Below are positions 26,030-33,467 of a stretch of DNA of 64,000 nucleotides, piece after piece. Location of the stretch: the NCBI GenBank assembly GCA_004362315.1, contig SNWL01000003.1:1116001-1180000 (forward strand). The letters run 5' to 3'. The stretch comes from Mycobacterium sp. BK086. GTDB lineage: Bacteria; Actinomycetota; Actinomycetes; Mycobacteriales; Mycobacteriaceae. The translations under genes were made by a program, and so were the position numbers. Positions within the stretch are counted from its first letter, which is position 1. Every line of letters starts with the position of its first letter. The notes beneath the pieces are model-generated. The model was given only the letters and a program-made list of their open reading frames with translations, was not told the DNA's origin and made no database searches.

Positions 26030-26878
26030 TCAAGCGGTGGCGCGCACCAGGAACGGCAACAGCAGGTCGGCGAACCGCTTCGGGCATTCGATCTGCGGCA
26101 TGTGGCCCACTCCGTTGAGCAGGTGCACCTCGGCGTGCGGGTACACCCGCATCGCCTCGTCGATGTGATGGGCGGGCAGGATCCGGTCCTGCGTGCCCCA
26201 CATGATCAGCGTCGGCCGCGGTGTTCGGGCGACGGCCGCGGCGAGTTCGCGCCGCCACTGCGGCTTCACCCCGCGCGGCGTACCGAGGGCCAGCGCAGCT
26301 TCGCGCATGACGGCACCGGCGCCGGGCTGAGACCCGACGGCGTGAGCGTGGTCGATGCGCTCTTTGGTCGCGACGGCCTTGTCGGCGTGGATGGCCCGCT
26401 CGAACAGCACCGCGCTCATCCGGTTGGGCTTGCGGGTGCTCATCGGCCCCAGCACCGGCATGGTGAGCATCCGCAGCAGCAAGGTGACCTCACTGCCGAA
26501 GCCCGCACTGTTGATCAGGGCGAGGCTGGCGACGCGCTCGGGCTGGTCGGCCAGCAGTCGCTGCGCGATCGCGCCGCCGAGTGAGTTGCCCACCACGTGA
26601 ACGGGCCTGGTCTCGCCGAGTGTGTCCAGAGTCTCGGTGACCCCGCGGGCCAACGCGGGCAATGTGATTGCCTCCCTGGTCCGTTCGGAGAAGCCGAACC
26701 CGGGCACGTCGACGGCGATCGTCCGATACGACCGCGCGAGCTGTTCGTACTGGGGAGCCCAGTCCTCCATGCTGCGCCCGATCCCGTGCACCAGCAGCAC
26801 CGGCGGGTTGTCGGGATCGCCGTCAACCCGAATCCGGGTACGCCGGCCGTCGACCTCGATGAAGGCCGGCCGACTCAT
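26030..26878 (-). CDS. Alpha/beta hydrolase, BVMO-operon partner
   Basis: This 282-residue alpha/beta hydrolase has the oxyanion region VHGIGRSMEDW (about 30-40), the nucleophile elbow VVGNSLGGAI, the acid Asp in WGTQDRILP and His in VGHMPQIE. Its ATG overlaps the stop of the upstream Baeyer-Villiger monooxygenase (ATGA), so the two are cotranslated. A logical pairing is that the monooxygenase makes an ester or lactone from a ketone and this enzyme hydrolyses it. That pairing is inference; the fold and the overlap are read from the sequence. Confidence 0.82.
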   Translation of the reverse strand: MSRPAFIEVDGRRTRIRVDGDPDNPPVLLVHGIGRSMEDWAPQYEQLARSYRTIAVDVPGFGFSERTREAITLPALARGVTETLDTLGETRPVHVVGNSLGGAIAQRLLADQPERVASLALINSAGFGSEVTLLLRMLTMPVLGPMSTRKPNRMSAVLFERAIHADKAVATKERIDHAHAVGSQPGAGAVMREAALALGTPRGVKPQWRRELAAAVARTPRPTLIMWGTQDRILPAHHIDEAMRVYPHAEVHLLNGVGHMPQIECPKRFADLLLPFLVRATA

Positions 26879-28401
26879 GCGGTGGCCAGCCCCGACACCG
26901 CTTTCGCCGGAACCGACGTACCGAACCGCAGCGCCGGATCGTCGATGTCGCCCTTGCGCAGCCGGGCATGGTCGGACCAGTAGTCCATCTCGACCGTCCA
27001 TGGCCCGGTCGTGCCCTGCTGCGGGAACAGGTCCACCGAGCGCTGGATGTAGCCGGCTGAGAAGTCCAGCATGGGGCGCTTCTCCATCAACGGGTTGTCG
27101 ACGACGGGGACGACGGTGGTGTAGCCGTGCCGATCCATGTAACTCAGCATGCGGCACAGGTGTTCGCACACCAGTCCGACCTTGAGGGTCCATGACGAGT
27201 TGGTATAGCCGAACGCGAACGCCATGTTGGGGATATCGGAGAGCATGAAGCTCTTGTAGACCAGTGACTGATGCGGGTCCTTGACCTCGCCGTCGACGGA
27301 GACCTGGATGCCGCCGAACGGGAGCAGCTTCAAACCTGTTGCGGTGACGATGATGTCGGCCTCGAGGGTCGCGCCGGATTCCAGCAGGATCCCGTTCTTC
27401 GTGAAGCGCACGATCCGGTCGGTGACCACGTCGGCCTTACCCCGGCCGACGCAGCGGAACAGGTCCGCGTCGGGCACGGCACACAGGCGCTGATCCCACG
27501 GGTTGTAGCTGGGCTTGAAGTGGGTGTCGACGTCGTAGCCCTCCGGTAGTGCCTTGACGTTGATCGAGTGGATGAGGCGTTTCGCCAGCTTCGGGTGGCG
27601 CTGGCACAGGTTGTAGATGAACCGGCCCTTGCCGATATTGAACCGGCGCGTCGCAGCATAGGCGGCCTTCTCCGGCAGCACCTTTCGCAACGTGTTGGCG
27701 ATCGGATCCTTCCGCGGCAGCGGCATCACATAGGTCGGCGAGCGCTGAAGCATGGTGATGTGTTCGACATCGTCGGCCATCGCGGGAATCAACGTCACCG
27801 CGGTCGCGCCGCTACCGATGACGACGACCCTCTTGCCCTTGTAGTCGAGGTCTTCAGGCCAGAACTGCGGGTGCACGATCACGCCTTCGAAGTCCTCTTC
27901 ACCGGCGAAGTCCGGGCGGTGACCGCCGGCGTAGTCGTAGTAGCCGGTCGCCCCGAACAGCCAGTCGCAGGTCACCTCGAACTGTTCGCCGGCGCGCTCC
28001 AGGGTTACCGTCCACTGCGCGACTTCGGAGTCGAAGTCTGCACGGATCACCTTGTGCTGCAGGTAGATCCGACGGGCCAGATCGTCCTCGTCGACGACCT
28101 CGTGCAGGTAGTCGAGAATTTCGTGGGCGTCGGCGATCGCGTTGTCGGACGTCCACGGCTTGAACTCGTACCCGAACGTGTGCAGGTCGGAGTCCGACCG
28201 AATACCGGGATAGCGGAACAGGTCCCAGGTGCCGCCGATGGCGTCGCGACTGTCGACGATCGCGAAGGTCTTCCCGGGCTGACTGGCCGCCAGGTAGTGC
28301 CCCATCCCGAGGCCGGAGATTCCGGCGCCCACGATGAGCATGTCGATGTGGCCGGACAGCGGCTGAGTCGGGCGGGCCTGGTTGAGCGAGTTCACGGTCA
28401 T
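26875..28401 (-). CDS. Flavin-containing Baeyer-Villiger monooxygenase, EthA/MymA-like
   Basis: This 508-residue protein has the N-terminal FAD loop VGAGISGLGMG (about 24-34), GGTWDLFRYPGIRSDSD, the Baeyer-Villiger fingerprint FEGVIVHPQFWP (FxGxxxHxxxWP) and the NADPH loop VIGSGATAVT. Runs such as LPEGYDV, YNPWDQRLC and IVTATGL closely match M. tuberculosis EthA and MymA. EthA oxidises ketones and activates thioamide prodrugs in that species, though the natural substrate here is unknown. It is divergent from a TetR gene across an inverted repeat, the same logic as ethA-ethR, although this may be a paralogous pair and not the orthologous locus. Confidence 0.88.
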   Translation of the reverse strand: MTVNSLNQARPTQPLSGHIDMLIVGAGISGLGMGHYLAASQPGKTFAIVDSRDAIGGTWDLFRYPGIRSDSDLHTFGYEFKPWTSDNAIADAHEILDYLHEVVDEDDLARRIYLQHKVIRADFDSEVAQWTVTLERAGEQFEVTCDWLFGATGYYDYAGGHRPDFAGEEDFEGVIVHPQFWPEDLDYKGKRVVVIGSGATAVTLIPAMADDVEHITMLQRSPTYVMPLPRKDPIANTLRKVLPEKAAYAATRRFNIGKGRFIYNLCQRHPKLAKRLIHSINVKALPEGYDVDTHFKPSYNPWDQRLCAVPDADLFRCVGRGKADVVTDRIVRFTKNGILLESGATLEADIIVTATGLKLLPFGGIQVSVDGEVKDPHQSLVYKSFMLSDIPNMAFAFGYTNSSWTLKVGLVCEHLCRMLSYMDRHGYTTVVPVVDNPLMEKRPMLDFSAGYIQRSVDLFPQQGTTGPWTVEMDYWSDHARLRKGDIDDPALRFGTSVPAKAVSGLATA

Positions 28402-28426
28402 CGAGGATTCTCCGGTTCGAGCGTGG

Positions 28427-28455
28427 AAACTATAACGCGAATAGTGTTATAGTTT
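28427..28455. promoter_or_regulatory. TetR operator with embedded divergent -10 elements
   Basis: Arms AAACTATAAC (28427-28436) and GTTATAGTTT (28446-28455) are perfect inverted repeats around a 9-base spacer. TATAGT occurs on the plus strand at 28449-28454 and on the minus strand at 28429-28434. These are good -10 candidates for the TetR gene and for the BVMO operon. Binding of a TetR dimer here would block both promoters. Confidence 0.75.
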
Positions 28456-28491
28456 TCCGGACAACTGTCAAGGGTCCCCAGGAGGTATGCG

Positions 28492-29115
28492 ATGACCACG
28501 GCGTCGATCCCGCGCCGGGCCCCTGTTCAGGCCCGTAGCCGGCAGACCGTGGCCCGCATTCTCGATGCCGCCGCCGCGATCGCCGACGAAGAGGGTGTCG
28601 ACGCCGTCACCACCCGTACGATCGCCGATCGCGCCGGGGTGTCCTATCCCTCGCTGTACCGGTTCTTCGCCGACCGTGACGCCATCCTCGACGAGCTGAT
28701 GGAACGGCACTGCGCCGAGATCGACGCCCAGTGCGTGGCCGCCGAGCAGACCTGGGAGATCACCTCGATCGCGCAACTGCTCAACAACGAGCTCGATCTG
28801 CACGTCGACTACTACCGCAAGCATCCCGGCGCGGCCGGGCTGTGGATGGGTGGGCGTACCTCGCCGACCGTCACCAAACATGTGCACGTCCGGATGCAGA
28901 CCCTGGCCGACCGGTTGCACGACATCCTGGTGGCCGCCGCACTGCTTCCCGCCGACACCGACCGGCGGGCCATGCTGGTGGCCGTCGAGATGGCCGACCG
29001 CATGTTGGAGCTGTCCTACCGGGACAACAACGACTTCGACGAGGCGATCCTGGAGATCGGCAAGGTGGGGCTGGTGGCGTTCGGCGAGGCCATGGCTTCC
29101 GGCGCGTCGGCCTGA
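28492..29115 (+). CDS. TetR-family regulator, divergent to the BVMO
   Basis: This 207-residue TetR protein has an HTH in residues about 17-65 (SRQTVARILDAAAAIADEEG; TRTIADRAGVSYPSLYRFFADRD). The C-terminal helical domain has a distinctive HVDYYRKHPGAAGLWMGGR. AGGAGG lies 6-7 bases before the ATG. Its position 90 bases from, and divergent to, an EthA-like monooxygenase suggests an EthR-like local repressor, acting at the inverted repeat 28427-28455. The ligand is unknown. Confidence 0.87.
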   Translation: MTTASIPRRAPVQARSRQTVARILDAAAAIADEEGVDAVTTRTIADRAGVSYPSLYRFFADRDAILDELMERHCAEIDAQCVAAEQTWEITSIAQLLNNELDLHVDYYRKHPGAAGLWMGGRTSPTVTKHVHVRMQTLADRLHDILVAAALLPADTDRRAMLVAVEMADRMLELSYRDNNDFDEAILEIGKVGLVAFGEAMASGASA

Positions 29116-29119
29116 GCGA

Positions 29120-29566
29120 CTACGACACAGACGACGGCGGTGCCATCGTCGAGTTCGGTGCACCCCAGTCCGTCGAGACGAACCGGTGCGCGATCAGCCA
29201 GGCATCGCCGACCGGAGTGAAGACGTCCCGATAGCGGCCGTAGTGGTCCAGCCCGATTTCGGTGAACACGGTGAAATAGGACGAGACCTGCGCGCGCTCC
29301 GGCGTCAGTTCGGTGAAGCGAATGTTGGTCAGGGTGTGCCGGACGATCCGCTTGACCCCTGGTTCGGGCGGGGTTGCGGCAACGCCGCCGAGGAACTCCG
29401 CAATCGCGGCGCGGCCTGTCACCGTGGCGGTACCACGGACCTCGAGTTCACCATCCGGACAGAAGGATTGGGCCAGATCGTCGACCCGCCCCGCGTCACC
29501 GGACCAGTTGTACAGCGCCAGGGTGTCGCGAATTCGCTCGCGCGCCACCAATTCCCACATCTCCAT
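29120..29566 (-). CDS. SnoaL-like/NTF2-fold protein
   Basis: This 148-residue protein has the nuclear-transport-factor-2 fold: ERIRDTLALYNWSGDAGRVD at the start, AQSFCPDGELEVRG, and a central TGRAAIAEFLGGV, then RHTLTNIRFTELTPERAQVSSYFTVF in two strands and GRYRDVFTPVGDAWLIAHR. SnoaL_4-like proteins include ketosteroid isomerase-like enzymes and dehydratases, but many have no known activity. It follows the M15 lipoprotein by 11 bases on the same strand and could be the last gene of a four-gene reverse operon (31039 to 29120). Confidence 0.8.
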   Translation of the reverse strand: MEMWELVARERIRDTLALYNWSGDAGRVDDLAQSFCPDGELEVRGTATVTGRAAIAEFLGGVAATPPEPGVKRIVRHTLTNIRFTELTPERAQVSSYFTVFTEIGLDHYGRYRDVFTPVGDAWLIAHRFVSTDWGAPNSTMAPPSSVS

Positions 29567-29577
29567 TGCTCACCCTT

Positions 29578-30300
29578 TCAGCGGTGTTCGAAATGTTGAT
29601 AGTCGATCGGGTTGTGCCAGTCGCCGCCCCAGGCCCACCCACGATCGGTGAACGTCCGCACCGCCGGGTCACCGGCGTGCAGGATTCCCGGGTCGGTGCA
29701 GGCGCGATTCAGGTAGGCCCCCGCGGTTGTCGGCTCGAGATGACCGGTCCGGTCGATGTACGGATTCAGCAGCGGATTGAGGTCGATGGCGCGACCGTAG
29801 GCGTGCAGCGACCAGTTGGCGGAACCGGGTAGTGGCCGGCAGTTGAAGGCCGAGGTGTTGTTGTCCTCCATCGACAGTTCGTCGGCGGCATCGGGGTAAT
29901 GGTCGACGGGTTGCATCGTCGCGATCGGATAGTGCTGCCGCGCCAGCTCGTCGAAGATCGCGATGACGTCGGCCACCAGCGCCTCGTGCACGACAAGCGC
30001 CCCGCGGTGGGTCTGACCGTCGAATCCGACATAGTCCAGTTCGACCCGGCGCAGCTGTTCCGGCCCGACGGGACAGCCGGGCCGCCAGGTGGCACCGAGC
30101 TCGGCCACCGTCACCGGATGCACGACAGGTCGGACGAGGGTCGTACTGGTCGGCGTCGTGGGGGCCGACGCGATCGGTGACTCGGACGGCGCTGCACAGC
30201 CGGCGACGGCAACGGCAATGCCGATTGCCGCTGTCAGCGCTACTCGATTGATTACGCAGCTACCTCGGGCGCGGGTTTGCGGCGCCGGGTCGCACCCCAC
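29578..30300 (-). CDS. Lipoprotein D-Ala-D-Ala carboxypeptidase, M15 family
   Basis: The product carries a lipobox (IAVAVAGC, Cys to be lipidated) and a Thr/Pro-rich linker, then an M15-type peptidase domain. Zinc ligands are visible in WSLHAYGRAIDLNP (His and Asp) and in WHNPIDYQHFE (final His). The start is uncertain: near the expected signal peptide there is no ATG, GTG or TTG, because the nearest codons read GTA-ATC-AAT-CGA-GTA. The closest in-frame start is GTG at 30300, giving 240 residues, a 20-residue charged N-region, and a 49-base overlap with the upstream gene. The enzyme would act on peptidoglycan stem peptides outside the membrane. Confidence 0.75.
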   Translation of the reverse strand: MGCDPAPQTRARGSCVINRVALTAAIGIAVAVAGCAAPSESPIASAPTTPTSTTLVRPVVHPVTVAELGATWRPGCPVGPEQLRRVELDYVGFDGQTHRGALVVHEALVADVIAIFDELARQHYPIATMQPVDHYPDAADELSMEDNNTSAFNCRPLPGSANWSLHAYGRAIDLNPLLNPYIDRTGHLEPTTAGAYLNRACTDPGILHAGDPAVRTFTDRGWAWGGDWHNPIDYQHFEHR

Positions 30301-30644
30301 AGGCCGACCCCGATGCCCACCACGGCGCCGCCCAGTCCGATGATCTGCTGTCCGCGCGTCAGATCGCTGTGCACGCTCGAACCACCCAGCAGGTCGGCGG
30401 CATCGGCTCCGCCCGACGCCAGGAACCAGCCCCGGGTGTTGCGTCCGCGGAGGCCGGCCGACAGCAGAAGTCCGCCGATCAGCGCGTCGCGATAGCCCAT
30501 CGACCGCAACAGCAAGCGTGCCGACGGGCCGGGGTCGTTGGGCTCGCCCCAGAGCTTGTTGGCTCCCATCGGGTCCACCAGGAAGTGGACACCGGAGGCC
30601 AGCCGGATACTGCCCGCGACAACCGCGGCCTTGTCGATCGACAT
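30252..30644 (-). CDS. DUF4267-like small membrane protein
   Basis: This 130-residue protein has three to four short hydrophobic segments. The pattern DPMGANKLWG, then ARLLLRSMGYRDALIGGLLLSAGLRGR, then SGGADAADLLGG is shared with the protein at 44634-44999 (ITAGKLFG, YLRLGGTRDFALAAGPLMTAG, CDLGDIAA). It ends in a basic RRRKPAPEVAA. The function of the family is unknown. It overlaps the downstream lipoprotein frame and follows the secreted protein gene by 8 bases. Confidence 0.68.
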   Translation of the reverse strand: MSIDKAAVVAGSIRLASGVHFLVDPMGANKLWGEPNDPGPSARLLLRSMGYRDALIGGLLLSAGLRGRNTRGWFLASGGADAADLLGGSSVHSDLTRGQQIIGLGGAVVGIGVGLWGATRRRKPAPEVAA

Positions 30645-30652
30645 GGGAGTTC

Positions 30653-31039
30653 CTAGAGAGTCGCGGTGAACGGACCGAGGAGCTGGCAGTCGGGAGCAAC
30701 GTTCTGCCCCAGCCAGACCGGGCAGCCCCGGCCGGTCGCGATATAGGTCGTGCCGGGCTGGTAGGGCACCGTGATCGTCGCGGGATCCGCGCCGCGTCCC
30801 TGCGTGCAGTGCGTGACCCCGTCAGCACCCAGCAGGCAGGCGACCGCCTTGTACGGGCCCCCGGCCGGTCCGCATCCCGCCAGCTCCGCGGTGGCGCTGA
30901 CCCCGCCCGGCCCGACTACGGGCGGCGAGAGCGTGTACGTGCAAGGCGGCAGCGGTCCAGCGTGCGAAACGGCACCTCCGGTCAAGCCGGCAAACGCCAA
31001 CGCAACAGCCATCGACACCAGGTAGGTCGGCCGAATCAT
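30653..31039 (-). CDS. Secreted protein of unknown function
   Basis: This 128-residue protein has a clear signal peptide (MIRPTYLVSMAVALAFAGLT, cleavage about residue 27 after SHA). The mature domain has six cysteines (CTYTL, GCGPAGG, VACLL, HCTQG, GCPVW, DCQLLG), suggesting three disulfides in an extracellular beta-sandwich-like domain. I do not recognise a characterised family. It heads a tight reverse cluster with the DUF4267-like, M15 and SnoaL-like genes. Confidence 0.7.
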   Translation of the reverse strand: MIRPTYLVSMAVALAFAGLTGGAVSHAGPLPPCTYTLSPPVVGPGGVSATAELAGCGPAGGPYKAVACLLGADGVTHCTQGRGADPATITVPYQPGTTYIATGRGCPVWLGQNVAPDCQLLGPFTATL

Positions 31040-31130
31040 GGCCGAATACTAGATCACCACGGGGTGCGTCGATGTATATTCCGCGGATCGCCAGTACTCC
31101 CCGACCTGCGCCGATCAACCATGGGACAAT

Positions 31131-31499
31131 ATGCGAATGCCTAGCTCAAAAACCCGCCTGTTGATCGCCGGCGCCGTGGCCGCAGTGGGCACCGTAGGCC
31201 TGCTGACCACGGCACAGCCCGCGCACGCCGATAACATCGGTTACCTGATCAACGTCACCGTCCGGCCCGGGTACAACTTCCCCAACGCCGACGCCGCACT
31301 GGCCTACGGCAACGGCGTCTGCGATCAGATCAACTCCGGAGTGAGTTACGGCCAGTTGGTCAACAACATCAAGGCCGACTTCAACACCAGCGACGAATTC
31401 CAGGCGTCGTATCTGATCAGCCAGTCCGCGCAAGAACTCTGCCCCGCCGCGATCTGGCAACTCCGCCAGTCCGCCGCCGGCTACGTACCGTCCGCATAG
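31131..31499 (+). CDS. DUF732 secreted protein
   Basis: This 122-residue exported protein has a signal peptide ending AQPAHA and the mycobacterial DUF732 core: NADAALAYGNGVCDQINSG, SYGQLVNNIKADF and a C-terminal LISQSAQELCPAAIWQL. The two cysteines, about 70 residues apart, are typical and form a disulfide. The function is unknown; the family is large and almost restricted to mycobacteria. A second in-frame ATG lies two codons later. It is followed after 12 bases by a CAP-domain gene, so the two may be cotranscribed. Confidence 0.85.
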   Translation: MRMPSSKTRLLIAGAVAAVGTVGLLTTAQPAHADNIGYLINVTVRPGYNFPNADAALAYGNGVCDQINSGVSYGQLVNNIKADFNTSDEFQASYLISQSAQELCPAAIWQLRQSAAGYVPSA

Positions 31500-31511
31500 T
31501 AAGGAAAGACG

Positions 31512-31997
31512 TTGGTATCACGAGCTATCCATGTCGCGACAGCCATCGGCGCGATCACGCTGGTGACCGTTGCCGGCGCACCCGCCGCGCACGCTGACAA
31601 CACCCGCCTCAACAACGGCGTGGTCGCCAACGTCTACACCGTGCAGCACCAGGCGGGGTGTTCCACCGACATCAAGAAGAATCCCGCGCTGACGCAGGCC
31701 GCGGAGTGGCACGCCAACGACGTCCTCAACGACCGGACGCTCGACGGCGATCTCGGCTCCGACGGCTCCACACCGCAGAGTCGCGCTGCCGCAGCAGGTT
31801 TCAACGGGAAGGTCGCCCAAACGGTGGCCATCAACCCCGCACTGGCGATCAACAACATGGACGTCATCAACCAGTGGTATTACGACCCCGCGGATTTCGC
31901 GATCATGTCGGACTGCGCGAACACCGCGATCGGCGTCTGGTCGGTGAACAGCCTCGACCGCTCGGTTCTGGTGGCGGTCTACGGCCAGCCGGCCTGA
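31512..31997 (+). CDS. CAP-domain (SCP-like) secreted protein
   Basis: This 161-residue protein begins with TTG and AAGGAAAG upstream. A signal peptide ends GAPAAHA. The mature part resembles the CAP/SCP superfamily: VANVYTVQHQAGCSTDIKKN, TQAAEWHANDVLNDR with the conserved helix histidine, and a late INQWYYDPADFAIMSDCANTAIGVW with a second Cys. Mycobacterial CAP-like secreted proteins have unknown roles; some bind lipids or act at the envelope. It shares an operon-like arrangement with the DUF732 gene. Confidence 0.78.
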   Translation: MVSRAIHVATAIGAITLVTVAGAPAAHADNTRLNNGVVANVYTVQHQAGCSTDIKKNPALTQAAEWHANDVLNDRTLDGDLGSDGSTPQSRAAAAGFNGKVAQTVAINPALAINNMDVINQWYYDPADFAIMSDCANTAIGVWSVNSLDRSVLVAVYGQPA

Positions 31998-32050
31998 TAA
32001 CGATCGATTACCTCCAACGCCGGGATCGTGGTGCGCCCTATCATGTTGCG

Positions 32051-32722
32051 ATGGCCAGGCGGACCTCTCCCTCACGGCATTCCGCCAATGCCGCGGCCGA
32101 TGATGTGAGTGCCGACTCCAAGTCGGCACTGACTCGCGCCCGGATCTTGGATTCCGCCGCGCACGTGTTGTCCGCCAAGGGTTACGCGGGACTGCGTCTC
32201 ACCGATGTCGCCGCGAGTGCGGAACTGCAAGCGCCGGCGATCTACTACTACTTCCCCTCGCGTGACGAACTCATCGAGGAAGTCATGTGGGCCGGGATCG
32301 CCAATATGCGAGAGCACGTCATGGCGGCGCTGGATGCGCTGCCTGACGGAACCCCGCCTCTGGATCGTCTTCTCGCCGCGGCCGAAGCCCACCTGCGCCA
32401 CGAACTGGAGATCTCCGACTACACGACCGCCGCGATCCGCAACGCCGGCCAGGTCCCGCTGGCGATTCGTAAACGCCAGATCCGCGAGGAGGAACGCTAC
32501 GGCGAGATTTGGCGCGGGCTGCTCAACGAGCTGTCGCGAGAAGGCGGTCTACGGCGCGAATTCGACCCCTACGTCGCGCAGATGCTGGTGCTCGGCGCAC
32601 TGAATTGGGCCGTGGAGTGGTGGGATCCGCGCCGGGGCTCGATCGAGGCCGTCGTGGCCAATGCTCAATGCCTTATCCGGCATGGCCTTTCCACCGGGAC
32701 GACGCTCGACCAATATCATTGA
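32051..32722 (+). CDS. TetR-family regulator, first of a tandem pair
   Basis: This 223-residue TetR protein has its HTH at about 26-75 (LTRARILDSAAHVLSAKGYA; LTDVAASAELQAPAIYYYFP). The C-terminal domain has LRHELEISDYTTAAIRNAGQ and VLGALNWAVEWWDPRRGSIE. It is clearly paralogous to the next gene, matching along the whole length. The two genes are 3 bases apart and in the same direction. No operator was evident in the 53 bases upstream. WWDPRRGS-type ends occur in TetR proteins near lipid-catabolism genes. Confidence 0.87.
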   Translation: MARRTSPSRHSANAAADDVSADSKSALTRARILDSAAHVLSAKGYAGLRLTDVAASAELQAPAIYYYFPSRDELIEEVMWAGIANMREHVMAALDALPDGTPPLDRLLAAAEAHLRHELEISDYTTAAIRNAGQVPLAIRKRQIREEERYGEIWRGLLNELSREGGLRREFDPYVAQMLVLGALNWAVEWWDPRRGSIEAVVANAQCLIRHGLSTGTTLDQYH

Positions 32723-32725
32723 ACG

Positions 32726-33406
32726 ATGCCTAGAAAATCTGCGGCGAGGGCGTCCGCTGACCCCGAGGGCGAGTCGAAGTCGCAACGCACGCGCCAACGC
32801 ATTCTCGACGCCGCAGCGCACGTGCTCAGCGTCAAGGGATTCGCCGGCACGCGGCTGTCGGACGTCGCCGAGTACGCGGAGCTGCAGGCACCGGCAATCT
32901 ATTACTACTTCCCTTCACGCGAGGACCTCATCGAAGAGGTGATGTTCTGCGGTATCAGCGATATGCGACGGCACCTGCAGGAGACCCTCGACGCGCTGCC
33001 TGCCGGTACTCCGGCGATGGATCGCATCATGGCGGCGGTGGAAGCCCACCTGCGCCACGAGCTCGAGCTTTCGGACTATGCGACAGCGACGATTCGTAAC
33101 TCCGGCCAGATTCCCGAACATCTTCGCGCCCGACAGGAAAAAGAAAGTGCGGCATACGGCCGGATCTGGCAGCGATTATTCGACGATGCCACCGCCGACG
33201 GTGAGATGCGCGACGACCTCGAACCCAGGGTGGTGCGGGGTCTGGTGCTGGGTGCACTGAACTGGGCGGCGGAATGGTGGGACCCGAAGCGTGGATCCCT
33301 CGACGGAATCGTCGCCAATGCCCAGACAATCGTGCGCAGCGGAATCAGCCCGGCCGCCGAGAGCACCGCCAGCCGGCGCAAGCGCTCCCCCCGCACCACC
33401 GGATAG
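32726..33406 (+). CDS. TetR-family regulator, second of a tandem pair
   Basis: This 226-residue paralog of the preceding regulator shares QRILDAAAHVLSVKGFAG, AELQAPAIYYYFPSREDLIE, AAVEAHLRHELELSDYATA and LVLGALNWAAEWWDPKRGS. The N-terminal 20 residues and the basic C-terminal tail (SRRKRSPRTTG) differ. Tandem duplication is the simplest origin. A TetR heterodimer or two regulators with different ligands are both possible. It lies 61 bases upstream of the thiolase gene, so the pair may control the following thiolase-acyl-CoA dehydrogenase genes. Confidence 0.86.
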   Translation: MPRKSAARASADPEGESKSQRTRQRILDAAAHVLSVKGFAGTRLSDVAEYAELQAPAIYYYFPSREDLIEEVMFCGISDMRRHLQETLDALPAGTPAMDRIMAAVEAHLRHELELSDYATATIRNSGQIPEHLRARQEKESAAYGRIWQRLFDDATADGEMRDDLEPRVVRGLVLGALNWAAEWWDPKRGSLDGIVANAQTIVRSGISPAAESTASRRKRSPRTTG

Positions 33407-33450
33407 CCGTTATCCCCGGCCACGAGGACGATTCCCGTAGTTTTTGATTC

Positions 33451-33467
33451 TATGTTAAATTAATCCG
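33451..33467 (+). promoter_or_regulatory. Possible promoter for leaderless thiolase mRNA
   Basis: An AT-rich island (TTTTTGATTCTATGTTAAAT) stands out just before the thiolase GTG. TATGTT (33451-33456) or TAAATT (33455-33460) would place the transcription start within 0-6 bases of the start codon, the leaderless layout common in mycobacteria. No ribosome-binding site is present. No clear -35 box was found. Confidence 0.35.

Noticed and set aside
32051-33406. Tandem TetR genes as one gene split by a frameshift
   Set aside because: Both have full HTH and C-terminal domains, their own start and stop, and similar lengths, so they are paralogs.
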